A DNA stretch of 64,000 nucleotides from Pisaster brevispinus (lineage: Eukaryota; Echinodermata; Asteroidea; Forcipulatida; Asteriidae), in the NCBI GenBank assembly GCA_023634235.1, contig JAMKCF010000074.1:186001-250000 (forward strand), given 5' to 3'. The position numbers were made by a program, and so were the translations under genes. Positions 46,763 to 58,230 of this stretch are shown here, in pieces. Below the pieces are notes generated by a model. It made no database searches. It was not told the origin of the DNA and saw only the letters and a list, made by a program, of their open reading frames with translations. Within the stretch, counting starts at the first letter, position 1; each line of letters starts with the position of its first letter.

Positions 46763-49700
46763 ATGGTGCTGTTAAAGCTGTATCTCCTGCTTGGCCTATG
46801 TGCAAGCACTATCTGTCTGGAAATAGAGGGCTATACCATAAACCATGATTGCAGATTCACCCCTATGTACCGATCTACCGGTTTCACAAAGTCACATGTA
46901 CCTTACTACAGCAATGCTTCGGCCACCTTCAATATTGAGTTACTCTCCTGTGGTGACGTCAGTCCAAATCCTGGCCCAGAACTGAACTGTAACTCTGACA
47001 AACTAAGGTCCAGTTACGATCTTCTTTCTGTTAACAAACTCGACAGAAATCAGCTTCTTCACATAGGACTGAAAGGACAGACCAGCCCATTGCCCCTTGA
47101 TCTATGGCGACACTTAAATCTGCTCGGGATTAACAGAAAACCTCGTACACATCGAGGTTCTCGCGGTGGGAGAAGAAAACAACGCAAAATACAAGTTTGC
47201 ACTGTTGATCGGAAACATCAACTCCCTACCAACAAACAATATGGAACTTGCCTCACGAATCTGAAAACCTTTACTCCCCACATTGATTCAAACCTTCATC
47301 TCTGCTCCTTAAACGCACAGTCTATTCGCAACAAAATCATAGACTTTGCTGATTTTGTTCATGAATATAGCCTTGACATAGTTGCTATTTCCGAAACTTG
47401 GCTGAAACCAGGGGACGACTGGATTATAACTGAAATAACACCACCTGGATACTCGTTTCATCATATTCCCAGACTGCACAAAACAGGTGGAGGGGTAGGA
47501 CTTCTCTACAAGTCTTGTTTATCTGTTTCCATAAAGTCTGATGTTGGAAACTTCTCATCATTTGAGTCTATCCATGCAGAAATAACTTGTAACTCAATGT
47601 CAGTCCGGCTTGTGAATATATATCGGTCTGGAAAGGATAAATTTGGCCACCCCATCAGCATAAACACATTCCTCGAAGAGTTCGAAAACTTACTTGAGTT
47701 ATACTTGTTCCATCCATCTGATATTATTCTCACCGGAGACTTCAACATTCATGTGGACAACCCCTTGGACAGTATTTCAAAACGGTTCAAGTCTTTATTA
47801 TCATCCTATGGGTTCATTCAACACATTAATGAACCAACTCATCGCAGTGGTCACTGTTTGGACTTGCTTATCACCCAGGAGGATATTTCACTCATCTCAG
47901 AGTTAAGCATTCATCCTGGACTCTCTGATCATTTTGCTGTCATGGCGACTCTTCAGCTCCAAAAGCCACCTTCGCCAACTATGTCTGTGTCCTCCCGCCA
48001 CTTCAAAAACATTAACATCGATAAATTTCGAAATGATTTGGTTTCAGCACTTTCCAACATCGACTTACAGAACACCGACCTACCTTGCTGTGTTGAAAAG
48101 TATCAGTCGACTCTCAGTGGTCTGCTTGACAAGCATGCCCCTATGCGAACGTGGACTGTAAAAATACCACCAAATAGTCCATGGTTCAACGAGGAAATTC
48201 GTTCAGCTCGACAAAAAAGACGGCAACTTGAGAGGAAATGGCGCTCTACAAAACTGACTGTTCACAGACAAGAGTACTGCGTCCATCGACGCATTGTAAC
48301 TGACTGTATTGTTAAAGCTAAGAAAGTGTATTATTCCTCTAAGGTTATTGGTTGTTCTGGTAATCAGAAAAAATTATTTGGTATTGTTAATCAATTACTC
48401 AATAAGAGCAAAGTTCCTGTTTTGCCTTTTTCAGTTACTGACAAAGCCCTAGCTACCCAATTTTCTTAATTTTTTGTCAACAAAATTGTCACCATACGTA
48501 ATGATTTCCCTCAAGCATGTAGCAAAGATAATATTTCTTCACAAAATGTACTTAATCATGCCTATCTTACAGAATTTCAGCCGGCAAGTGAGACAGAAAT
48601 CAAAATCAAAAAATTGCTTGCAAAATCTCCATCCAAATCCTGTGAGCTTGACCCAGTTCCCACCTTTCTTATAAAGGATTGCTGTGACGTTCTCATTCCT
48701 TTAATTACTCGAATTGTCAACAAATCTCTTAATACCGGTGTTTTCCCCACTTGCCTTAAAACCTCTTACATTCGCCCTCTCTTAAAGAAAAGTGGCTTGG
48801 ATAAGGAAGTGTTCAGCAACTACCGACCCATTTCCAATTTAAGTTTTCTAGGTAAAACTATTGAACGTATAGTGTCCTCTAGATTACAGGTGTTTATGCG
48901 GGTCAACAATCTCACTGATTCATTTCAATCTGCCTACAGACCGAATCACAGCACTGAAACTGCCTTAATACGAGTTCACAATGACATTCTTACTGGTCTT
49001 GATCAACAAAAAGTGACTGCTCTTATTTTCCTTGATTTGAGTGCAGCATTCGACACCGTGGACCACTCTATACTTTTGTCTCGTCTGCATGACGTCATCG
49101 GTCTGCGGGATCGTGCTCTGCAATGGTGCCAATCCTACCTGGAATGTAGACCACAGTACGTCCGTGTCGGGGATGCTGCTTCAGAACCTGTCCAACTTGA
49201 ATTTTCTGTTCCTCAGGGCTCGGTTCTCGGCCCGCAGTTGTTCTCATTATACACATTCCCTCTTCAAGAAATCATTCGGAGACACAACCTTCAATATCAA
49301 ACATATGCAGATGACACACAAATATTTGCCTTTTTTAATCCCTCGCAACAGCATGCTCAGTCTTGTATCACTCGCATTGAGGCTTGTGTTAGTGAAATTC
49401 GTCAATGGATGAACGTCAACTTCCTGAAAATTAATGACAATAAAACCGAGTTCATGTTGATTGGTTCTCCACAGCAACTTTCCAAAATCTCTATTCCTTT
49501 TATTACTGTTGGGGATTCTCACATCAAACCAGTCAGCCATGTTCGCAACCTTGGTGTCATTTTTGACTCGTCGATGACGTTCAAGGATCACATTTCTAAC
49601 ACGGTTCGTTCTGCTTCATTTCACATCCGCAACATAGGAAGGATCCGAAAATATCTTGATCGTGCTTCCACAGAACAGATTGTCCACTCCTTTGTTACAT

Positions 49701-50161
49701 CTCGTCTTGATATGGGGAATTCTCTTTTATTTGGGCTTCCAGATGTTCAGCTATCCCGCCTTCAACGCATACAAAACACTGCTGCACGTGTTGTCACTTT
49801 AACGACAAAACACTCCCATATAAAACCTGTCCTTTTGGATCTTCACTGGCTCCCAATATCATCTAGAATCATCTACAAGCTGATGCTCATTGTTTTCAAA
49901 TCACTTAATGGGCAAGCACCGGCTTACATCCTGGACATGCTCAAAATCTACAAACCATCTCGCAACCTTCGATCTGCAACCAAATATCTTCTTCAAGAAG
50001 TCAAATCTCATTGAACCTGGGGGGACAGATCTTTTTCTGTTGCAGCACCTCATCTCTGGAATCAACTTCCTCTTCATATCAAAACTTCCACATCTATTCA
50101 CTCGTTCAAAACATCTCTCAAAACACACCTCATGTCGAAAGATCCGTTTTTTGGTATTTAA
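46763..50161 (+). pseudogene. CR1/L2-type non-LTR retrotransposon ORF: 2A-like leader, endonuclease, reverse transcriptase; two nonsense codons
   Basis: One frame spans the element, broken only by TAA at 48467-48469 and TGA at 50012-50014. N-terminus: hydrophobic leader MVLLKLYLLLGLCASTICLE, then a 2A-like motif CGDVSPNPGP (residues 63-72), then a basic stretch RTHRGSRGGRRKQRK. The APE-type endonuclease shows LNAQSI, SETW, GDFNIHVD, LDLLI and GLSDHF, containing the expected catalytic residues. The reverse transcriptase shows NYRPISNLSFLGKTIERI, SAYRPNHSTETAL, LDLSAAFDTVDH, PQGSVLGP and the catalytic YADDTQ. The C-terminus ends with DLHWLPI and, after the second stop, GDRSFSVAAPHLWNQLP...FKTSLKTHL. 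These enzymes nick target DNA and reverse-transcribe the element RNA there. With only two stops the copy is young but, as read, inactive on its own. Confidence 0.92.
46940..46978 (+). other. 2A-like ribosome-skipping motif in LINE leader
   Basis: The residues ELLSCGDVSPNPGP end at codon 46976-46978 (the final Pro). The consensus is D(V/I)ExNPGP; here Glu is replaced by Ser, with D, V, N, P, G, P kept. In functional 2A sequences the ribosome fails to form the last Gly-Pro bond, releasing the upstream peptide. 2A-like motifs at this position are known in some invertebrate CR1/L2-group elements. Activity of the Ser variant is uncertain. Confidence 0.7.
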
Positions 50162-50261
50162 TCTGTTTTTGTATTTTTAGTTTTTCTTTGTGATAGCGCC
50201 CTGAGCACCTTGGTGGATATGTGCGCTTTATAAAACTTCGTTATTATTATTATTATTATTA
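50162..50261 (+). other. LINE 3' UTR and (ATT)n tail
   Basis: Short 3' UTR containing AGCGCCCTGAGCACC and GTGCGCTTTATAAAAC, then ATT repeats to about 50261. This is the usual end of CR1/L2-group elements and marks the 3' boundary. Confidence 0.8.
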
Positions 50262-52971
50262 GTAGTTGTGGCCACACTATACCGACCGCAGCCCCACCGG
50301 TCACCGCGTCCGCTCGCCCCAGTCGACCATGTGCATTCTTGGCGGACACTGTACATGTACACGTACACGACGTGGTTTTTTATTTGTCTTGTCGAATTCA
50401 AGTGTGGATAAGATTTTCTGTCAAGGTAGACAGTATTTCTCATAAGCAGTAGCCAACCAGACTTCAGTTTGGGTACACTCTGATTTATGTTATTTATTGT
50501 TAATGTTGGGATTGAACAGGATGACCGACGGACCCCTTTTGCACGGAAACTGGGCAAGTTTTTAAAAAGTTGTGCAAGTGTTTTGTGTACACGCGTATAA
50601 ACAATGTCTTGTACCACAAAACAGGGACCAGACTAAAGCCTTTTTAGCTTTCCGACCTTACATCACGAAGAGCGCCAAGCATTTAACTTTGCCCGATGAA
50701 GGGCAATTTTAATCAATTGATAAACACTACTAAATAAACGCGAACTACAAAAAACAAGTTCTAATCACTTTTTAATGGAACATATTCACCCAATTACAAG
50801 AAATTTAGCCTTCTCATTTTTATGGACATCAGCTCTCCTTTAAGATCAGGTCTCATAATGGTCGAATATATCATAAATATTAGGGATCTTTTAGTACAGA
50901 CACCTCTATCAAAGAAATAACCGGACAACCTTTTTGTATGTCTGAACTACACCATCCCCCAAAACAGTTCGAAGATAAACACATGAATAAGCACATTTGA
51001 CCACACCAAGTTAATCACTTTTCAACTCGAATGTAAAGCGTATGTTTGTGCATTTTGGATTTATTATCATCTCCTTCATTTTGTGTGCATAACTTTGTCT
51101 AAGAATCAATATATACTGTACTTTGTTATTCTGCAGTCAAGCCAAATTTCAAATATTATGTTATGTCTCGTAGCTTTAAAAACGTACCAAAGCTAAAACT
51201 ATTTTTTGAAATTATATTTTGGATCTATGAAGCTGTCTAAAAAGCACACATCGTTTATTCATTACATTTAAGATTAGGGAGTTCCTTTCCTACCTGTAAA
51301 ATTAAATATACTTTCATATATTGAATGTTAACCAGGATTTTCCAAACAAGACTTCCTTTAAAAATAATAATAATAATAATAATTACACTGAAAAGCATTT
51401 TTATATTCATGACTGTTTTTGTACAGTCAGTCGTTCAACTTCCACAAGGAAACGGAACCGTTGATAAAAAAATACAAAGTTGGGACCTTGTACAGGAAAT
51501 GGATGTGGCACACTTTCTGGCTGAACGTAAAGTAGGAAAAAACAAAACACTTTCGATTTAACACAACCCACTCATATATTAGATTATAAACAATTTTAGT
51601 TCCTTTTCCAGTTTTTAATTAGTTTCATTTTCAAAATTTTCAAAACTACAAAATGTCACAGAAATATTTTTCTGATTTGTGTGCACTTCTGTACAGGGTC
51701 CCATGTATTTCATTGTTTTCTCCAGTTACAAACCCACAGCGAGTTGACTGCCCTCCATATCCTACACTGGACCATTCCAGGAGGGGAGGTCAGTTTCAAG
51801 GATTTTTATTTATTTTTTTGTCGGCTTGGGATTTTTTCTCCTCCAAATCTTTGGTTAATTTACTTTTATGTGTGAGTAATATTGTTGATTTTGCTATTTG
51901 CTGTTTTACTCCAATGGGCTGACTTTTTACAATTACATTATTGTAATGCACTTTTGAAAATATTAATGCATTATTTGTTAACATAATTGTTTATATTCTT
52001 TTAAATCCTCTGCAGAAGGAATAGGTTATTAACGGGTTGATTTTTGAAAAACTTCTTGAGAGAAAGAAGGGCAAAAATAAACCAGTGGAGAGAACAGGTT
52101 ATTATATTTATACAAATAAAAAAATAAAAAATTGCGGGGGAGCATTTTTTGTATCCATATTGTGTTTACTCAAGAAATACTTACAGTATGTCAAATCAAG
52201 TTGACATATTTAGCCTATCATAACCAAGATATTGTATCCAAACAATGTTTATTTTTGTACACGACAGAGAAACCTTGTAGGTAAATGTAGCAGTTAATTA
52301 CTCAGTGTATTTAATGTTAGCTGTTATAATTATATTAGTCATTGCTTGTTTAATTGAATTTAAAGTTTGTAGTATTATTTGCTTAGTACAAAGGTTTTGG
52401 ATACTGGCACATGTGCTTTTTAGAGTAACAACTTTTAGGATTAATTTTCTCATTGGAGAACTGTTTTTTTTCCGGACACAATAGTTATAGTCAGCTATGC
52501 ATGTTTCCATGTCAAGCAGCTTACCGGCAGTTCAGAGGCATTACACTAGACTTTTGTTTCTGTTTTTGCCTTTGCCAGTGGCAGGAGATTCTGGTTTCAA
52601 ATTTGAGGGTACATTAAACAGAAACGTTTCGATTGGTTTCTGGATTATAATCAGTGAGTGAAGTTCCAAGTGAAACTGTTCCTTTCAGATAAGTCAGTGA
52701 TCAGAAAAATGAATCGGGCCTAGCTGCGCTGATTGAAGTTGGTTGAACGATTCAGATTATTTATTTGTGCTTATAAATAACTAGCTTACTAATGCTAATG
52801 TTTATTGTTTAAAAGCGTGGATATCGAAGTTTGTACATTACCTGCTATACAACAATTGCCCGTGGTGGGGCGTATTTAATAAATCAATCAATTTTTCAAA
52901 GTAAAAAGGAAAATATTAGAAAAGTTCACTAAAACAAAGTGATACATAAATTGTTTCAACGTTGGGAACAA
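50262..52971. other. Noncoding, no supported gene
   Basis: AT-rich. An (AAT)n microsatellite lies near 51364-51382. No recognised domain on either strand. Confidence 0.4.
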
Positions 52972-52975
52972 TTAA

Positions 52976-53584
52976 CCCTTTCCTTACCATAGGCGACTTT
53001 AGTCGACTGCACTCATACCCCCTCTTCCTTATTACCATTGGCGACTTTAGTCGACCAAGCTTGCACACAAAAAAGCACTCAAGCCTGAGCACAAAGGCCA
53101 TTTGTAATAAAGTTGTAGTTTTGTCCATGTTCACCCTCCATACCCAAGCTTACCATCATTGGAAAGAGAGAGATCGGATCTTTCCAATGGTGGTAAAATA
53201 AAATAAGGTTGCTATTATGCAATCTCTTCAAATTGGAATACGAAGATCCGAAATGGCAAACACCTACGGAGCGCCATATGGTTGTGTACAAACAAGTGTT
53301 TGAGATAACAGATTGCACGGAGGAAAGAAAGACCAAGAACTTTAACATTTATTTACCAATCTCACTGAGTTTTAGATAATATGAAAGGGAATTCAATAAG
53401 AAAGAACTTTTTAATTTCTTATTTTGCTGTAAAACAATATCTTCAAGGAGATAATGGAGTTTGCAAAAAATGGCCTTTGAATGAAAGCTTTCTGTTGTGT
53501 AAGAATGTGTGCTTCACGCTTGAGTGGTCAAACAATGCGGTCACCAGCGGTTGTTTATGTCCAAACAATTCGGTAACGAAAGGG
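52976..53584. mobile_element. piggyBac-type MITE (CCCTTTC termini, TTAA flanks)
   Basis: TTAA at 52972-52975 is followed by CCCTTTCCTTACC, and the right end GGTAACGAAAGGG is followed by TTAA at 53585-53588. The termini are inverted repeats of about 13 bp with one mismatch, beginning CCC and inserted at TTAA as in piggyBac. A subterminal GGCGACTTTAGTCGAC unit, itself partly palindromic, is repeated at 52989 and 53040. The 609-bp interior encodes no transposase. Confidence 0.85.
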
Positions 53585-53588
53585 TTAA

Positions 53589-55644
53589 AGGGTGTTATGA
53601 TGTTAAATTTGCATCTGGGATAAAGAATGTTATTTGTGTCTAACCTATATGCCCGTCAGTGTGTTGCCCTAAACCTCGGCATTTTCCCAAGTCCTGTGAA
53701 AAAAATATATAACAAATGCCATTAATTTGTTTCTATGTTCACATAGTTGGGGGGGGGGGCCGAATATGTGCAAGGAAACCCAAGACACCCCAATCTTTAA
53801 CTACACAAAAGATTTGACGGTGTCCTCTGTTCGAGGTTGATAAAAATGATTGTGTAAGTCTTTTGTCTCAATCTGATGTTCCACTGAATGGCATCCATTC
53901 AAGTTTGAATGAATCCAGAATTTATTATGTAAAGGTTTATAATTGACTCTGTTATTATTGTTAGATGCATGTTTACTAATAGCAATATTAATTGCTAAAA
54001 TGTTTCACGCTTGTAAATACAGAAAGAGAAGTGAAGATATTTGGTGTAAAACAATTGCTGTATTATTTTGTTTGGTTGAAAGAACTTCCTCAAGATATTC
54101 CTAATATTTCCAGTTACTCTCAAAACTCACCTTTTCTAGATGTAGTTTTTTAATTCATAGTTTAGATGGATTTTGCGCATTAAAATTTGCCTACTATTGT
54201 TATTATTAATAATTATTATAAATATAATGCGAACAAATTATTGTTTTTTTCTCCAATGTGATTGTATGATTTGAACAGCGCTGAAATGAGGGCACCATTT
54301 TTTCTAGGGGGAGGTGCACTTCAGACATATTAAACCTAGTTTCCATTTGCATTTGTCCTGAAGCCTTCAAGGAAGTTGGATTAGCTGTACGGCACAGTAG
54401 GATTTTGCAATTTTTGTAATTACTCCCTTCATACAAGTAAAATAAAATTCCCTCTATGATATCCCCAACTGTACCATTGAGAAACATACTGGAGAAGTTG
54501 AATGGCCTGGGTTGGGTTACCCTGTTCAGCTTGTATGAATTCCCTATGGCTTTGTGTAGTAAGCAGTCCTTGGTAATTGACAGATGTATCTTCTCAGCCA
54601 CAGTGACCTATGACCCATTACTAAGATTCACAGCTGTTGTTAGTTCATGGTTTTTCAGTGGCAATATGGGAGCCATCAAATATAGATCATTTGGGGGGGA
54701 GGGCATGGAAGGTTTGGAGGAGCCAGGGAATCTTCCTAACAAGCTTGAATGAAACAAGCTTGGCTGTAGTCATAACAAAGCATGCTGGACTCTCTGTGTG
54801 TGGTGGGTTAACAATCTTGTGAATAGAGGGGTGTTTCCACAACTATTTTTAGCCAAGCAGAGTAAGGTAGTGTGCTCACCCCCCCCCCCCCTGGATTGTT
54901 TTGTTTTCCCGTTATTTATATTCCCTTGAGGAGGAGGTGGTGGTTATTTTTTGTCTTTTTTCTTGTTCTTGATAAGACTTGGTAGGAGCATGGAGGATAC
55001 CTCCATGACTGGAGTAGATTTCAGAGAATTAGTGATTAGTCATTATGGTAACATTTATTACAGAGTGTAAACAAAGTAGTGGGCAGTGGTGGGGGACAGG
55101 ATTCTAGGAGACTTGGTAGGGATTAGGCCAGATTAATTATAAACAAGCAGATAAACAGGTGAAAATGACGGTTTATACATTTTTACAGACATACTGTCAA
55201 TGCACTAATTAGCTTTAATTATCAAATGAATTACCAACATAAACATTGGAAATGATTTGTTGCTTTCATAGTTGCTAAAGAACATCTCTAGTACCTCTGA
55301 GGCATCTTAGGCTCGATTATAATGAGAGTATAGCTTCATACCCCGGGTGTATTACGATTTCCTAAAACCTTCTGTAGCTCACAGCTATTGATGTGGTAGC
55401 GAATAACAAAATACGTCACATGGACTGCAGGTCTCCTTTTTGTTTTCAAAATGGCTTCCACCAGTTGAAATTGTTTCAATTGTCCTGATAGAAAGAGCCA
55501 AATGGGCAGGAGACTGCACTGAAGTTAGGGATGTTTTTTCAACCAAGTTTGTGCACATCTTGCTTCCCTTGGGAAAAAAAAGCTGTTTCTTTCAATCTGT
55601 TGTTGAGAACAAAACTTGTGAGTGATTTCAATCACATGACTTAC
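53589..55644. other. Noncoding; small hAT-like family B fragment near 54270-54370
   Basis: The segment GGGCACCATTTTTTCTAGGGGGAGGTGC matches the family B interior (GGTGGCACCATTTTTTCTAGGGGAGCAC at 9332). A C-run is near 54879. No supported gene. A segment with AAGAGCCAAATGGGCAGGAG (~55494) recurs in diverged form at ~56090. Confidence 0.4.
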
Positions 55645-55795
55645 CTTCAGTAGCATTTTGCCTGCCTGATGAAGATGCTGTACTCTCTTATCTAACAGTT
55701 AGATATCAGTGACTGTTGATGAGTGGAAGATGTGGTTGTAGTTGCTTCATGGTGATACAGGAGAAGTAAGAGGCTGAGGTGATTGGGATGTCTTC
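55645..55795 (-). pseudogene. QNG1: Second copy of QNG1-like exon B
   Basis: 151 bp, the same length as 32134-32284 and nearly identical. It has the same acceptor context (TTCAAACAG), the same donor (GTAAGT) and the same one-base frame change between ITSASYFSCITMKQL and HIFHSS. It adds a TAA where the other copy has Pro-coding CCA (DI-stop-LLDKR), and a Lys at the last codon. Strong similarity fades outside the exon and its immediate flanks. No exon A is seen nearby. The shared frameshift means that the duplication followed the inactivation, or that conversion spread it. Confidence 0.78.
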
Positions 55796-56390
55796 CTGTT
55801 TGAATGATAATATATTATGACTAGTTACATGTACTTTGTACAAAAGTTTAAGCAAATCCATTTTTATATCCAGTTGACATTTTGCACATTTCCATTGATT
55901 GACCTCACAATGGCGGCCAATGCAAGGGGTCAATACACTGATACCACAGACTACCACAAAGTGCCTAATACCTTCCAGGCTAGAACCTGGTGCATGAGTT
56001 TCTTCTGTTTGTACAGCTAGCAATATGTGGAAACCCCAAAGCTCGTTTACTGGGATTTAGTCTCAACAGTCTCCTGTGCAACTTTGTGGCAAGAGCCAGT
56101 TGGGCAGGAGAGTATATTGAGAGTAATAGGGTGAAATGGTTCCTGTTTTCTCAGTTTGTAAAAAGTTATAGAAATCTCAGGTTGATTTCACTTGAAAATA
56201 TTTACACTCACCAATCAACAGTCTCTTTAGTCATCTGTGTTGAAAGCAAAGTGTTATTGTTTCCAGATCTTCATAACTGTATTCCTTTCTCTACTTTCTT
56301 AAGTCTGTAAAAACAAACAAACAAACAAACACAACTTGGTTATTGTAGTTATGAAACAGTAACTCAGGCTTGATTCATCTATAGAACATT
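55796..56390. other. Noncoding, no supported gene
   Basis: Contains an ACAA(ACAAAC)n simple repeat near 56310-56330 and the diverged repeat segment noted at about 56090. No recognised product. Confidence 0.35.
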
Positions 56391-56847
56391 TTACAATAAC
56401 ATCTCAATGGGTTTTATGTCAGTGCCCTAGTCACTGGGCCAATAACATTCCAGTTATCTTTCTCAATTCCCAGGGGAGTATACAGCCCTGGGCTTCCTTG
56501 CCTTGTTTGGATGTTACTTGAAGTAACAGCTGGTTTAGTCAAATTGTTATGTAATTTCATCGTCTTGATACATTTTCCTCCTTCTCTGAGTTGAGGTTAG
56601 CTTCAATCTGTAATCATATATGAAAGTTCTAGGAGGAGACAGGATGTTTGCTCTTTTACTGTGATTGTGAGATGAAGGACAGCATTGTCAGCATTGGCCA
56701 AGTTTTTATGCTGGTAAGCTGTCAGATTGTATAGCGCCCTCTTTGACCTATATATGAATAGCCCCTGGATACTGAGAGAAATAACAAGAATGTTATTGGC
56801 CCAGTGATTAGGGCACTGACATAAATCACAATGATATGTTATTGTAA
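56391..56847. mobile_element. Long-TIR MITE (about 100-bp arms)
   Basis: The left arm TTACAATAACATCTCAATGG... runs through TATGTCAGTGCCCTAGTCACTGGGCCAATAACATT. The right arm, reverse-complemented, reads TTACAATAACATATCATTG and ATGTCAGTGCCCTAATCACTGGGCCAATAACATT, then both continue to CAGGGG. The ~250-bp interior is noncoding. No clear target duplication was seen, so the superfamily is unassigned. Confidence 0.8.
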
Positions 56848-58230
56848 ATAACTACAATTTCAAATCAGCAGATAGCCTGGTGGAATTGCTCCCACTTCAC
56901 AACTTCCTTGCTCAGCATTCGTATCCCCCTACACATTATTTTTCAGAAATACAATTTTTACTGTCTTTCTAAAAAAAAAAAACCAATACACCGCCTATCT
57001 TTAAGTTTTGGCTTTGTACATTTAGCACTGGACATGCACAGTTGACAGTTTTTGGACCATTATGTCAGACTTTAGTTCCCCCAAAACAAAAATCTTCCAA
57101 AGCCAATAATCTGAAAAAGGAGAAGGTAAATAATATCCATTTAAATTTCAGGGTAAAGTTTGAATAAACAAAGAACAAAAAACACTGCCAAGCACAGCAA
57201 GTTTGTGCTGTGTGCACCTCGTTTTGTGCCAGGGCCTGACAGCCACTTCAAGGTAAGGGCTACACATAACTGATTGTGACTGTCACCAGGGCCTAGTTGC
57301 CACCTACTCCTGGGGCTGAAACGGGGTTAATCCCTTCACAGTCCGTAAGGATGTAGTTATGGGTATCATCCACTAGGACCCCGACAGGTAGAGCAGAATG
57401 CAATACCTTCCCAACTTTGTATGAAGCAATTAAGGTAAACTGCCCTTGAGCGCCTTGTTTAAGGGCACAAGTGTCATGAGTTTTTGGCTCCTGAACTGAA
57501 TATTGATTACTTTGTTTGTAACTATACTTAAAAGTAGGGCATAAAGCTGTTTATGATTTTTAATTAAATACAACATTGCACTCGATGACTGAGAAACAGC
57601 GTAATGGAAAGAACTTTAACTGTAGTATACAGGTATAGGTTTGTTACAATAAGTTATACAGTACAGCAGTAGCATATGATATAGCAACTGTGTTACGAAA
57701 CCCTAGAGTTGATTGTAGAGTTTGGTCTAGTTTAGTAACAATTTTCCTTAACAATTTTCAAGAACTGTAAATCAGACTTAGTACTCTAGATAATCAGTAC
57801 CCACCTGTCGTGTGATGACTGTACCTTAAACAATACTATCAATCTGTGCAAAATGGTGAATACCGTCCTGCATTGTAAATGGATTTAGTCCCAAGAAAAA
57901 AATTCGTCAACACTATCCAAACAACAACAAGCAATACAAAAAAGGTCTATTGAGGGCGCACTAAAAGGTCATTGGAAAGTGCTGTTTGCTCCACATTAAA
58001 ATGACAGAAATTCATGCGCGGAACCTCATTAATAAAATGTATAGCACAACTTTTTCTCTGATTCAGCTATTTGAAGGTGGTGGCTCTTATGAAATGTAGA
58101 AAAGTAGAAAAAAAATGAGCCCCTGGGTTTTTTTAATTCTGACTTAAAGGATTTAAGGGTAAAAAGTAAGCACTCTTAAGAGGGCCCTATTTTTATAAAT
58201 GTAGGGTCATTTTTCCAAAAAGGAAAAATC
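56848..58230. other. Noncoding flank of the satellite; possible SINE/LINE debris near 57300-57480
   Basis: A segment with TTAATCCCTTCACAGTCC and GCCTTGTTTAAGGGCACAAGTGTCATGA resembles interspersed-repeat consensus sequence but could not be assigned. Just before the satellite, ATTTTTCC-AAAAA-GGAAAAAT (58209-58229) is a small inverted repeat. Confidence 0.35.
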
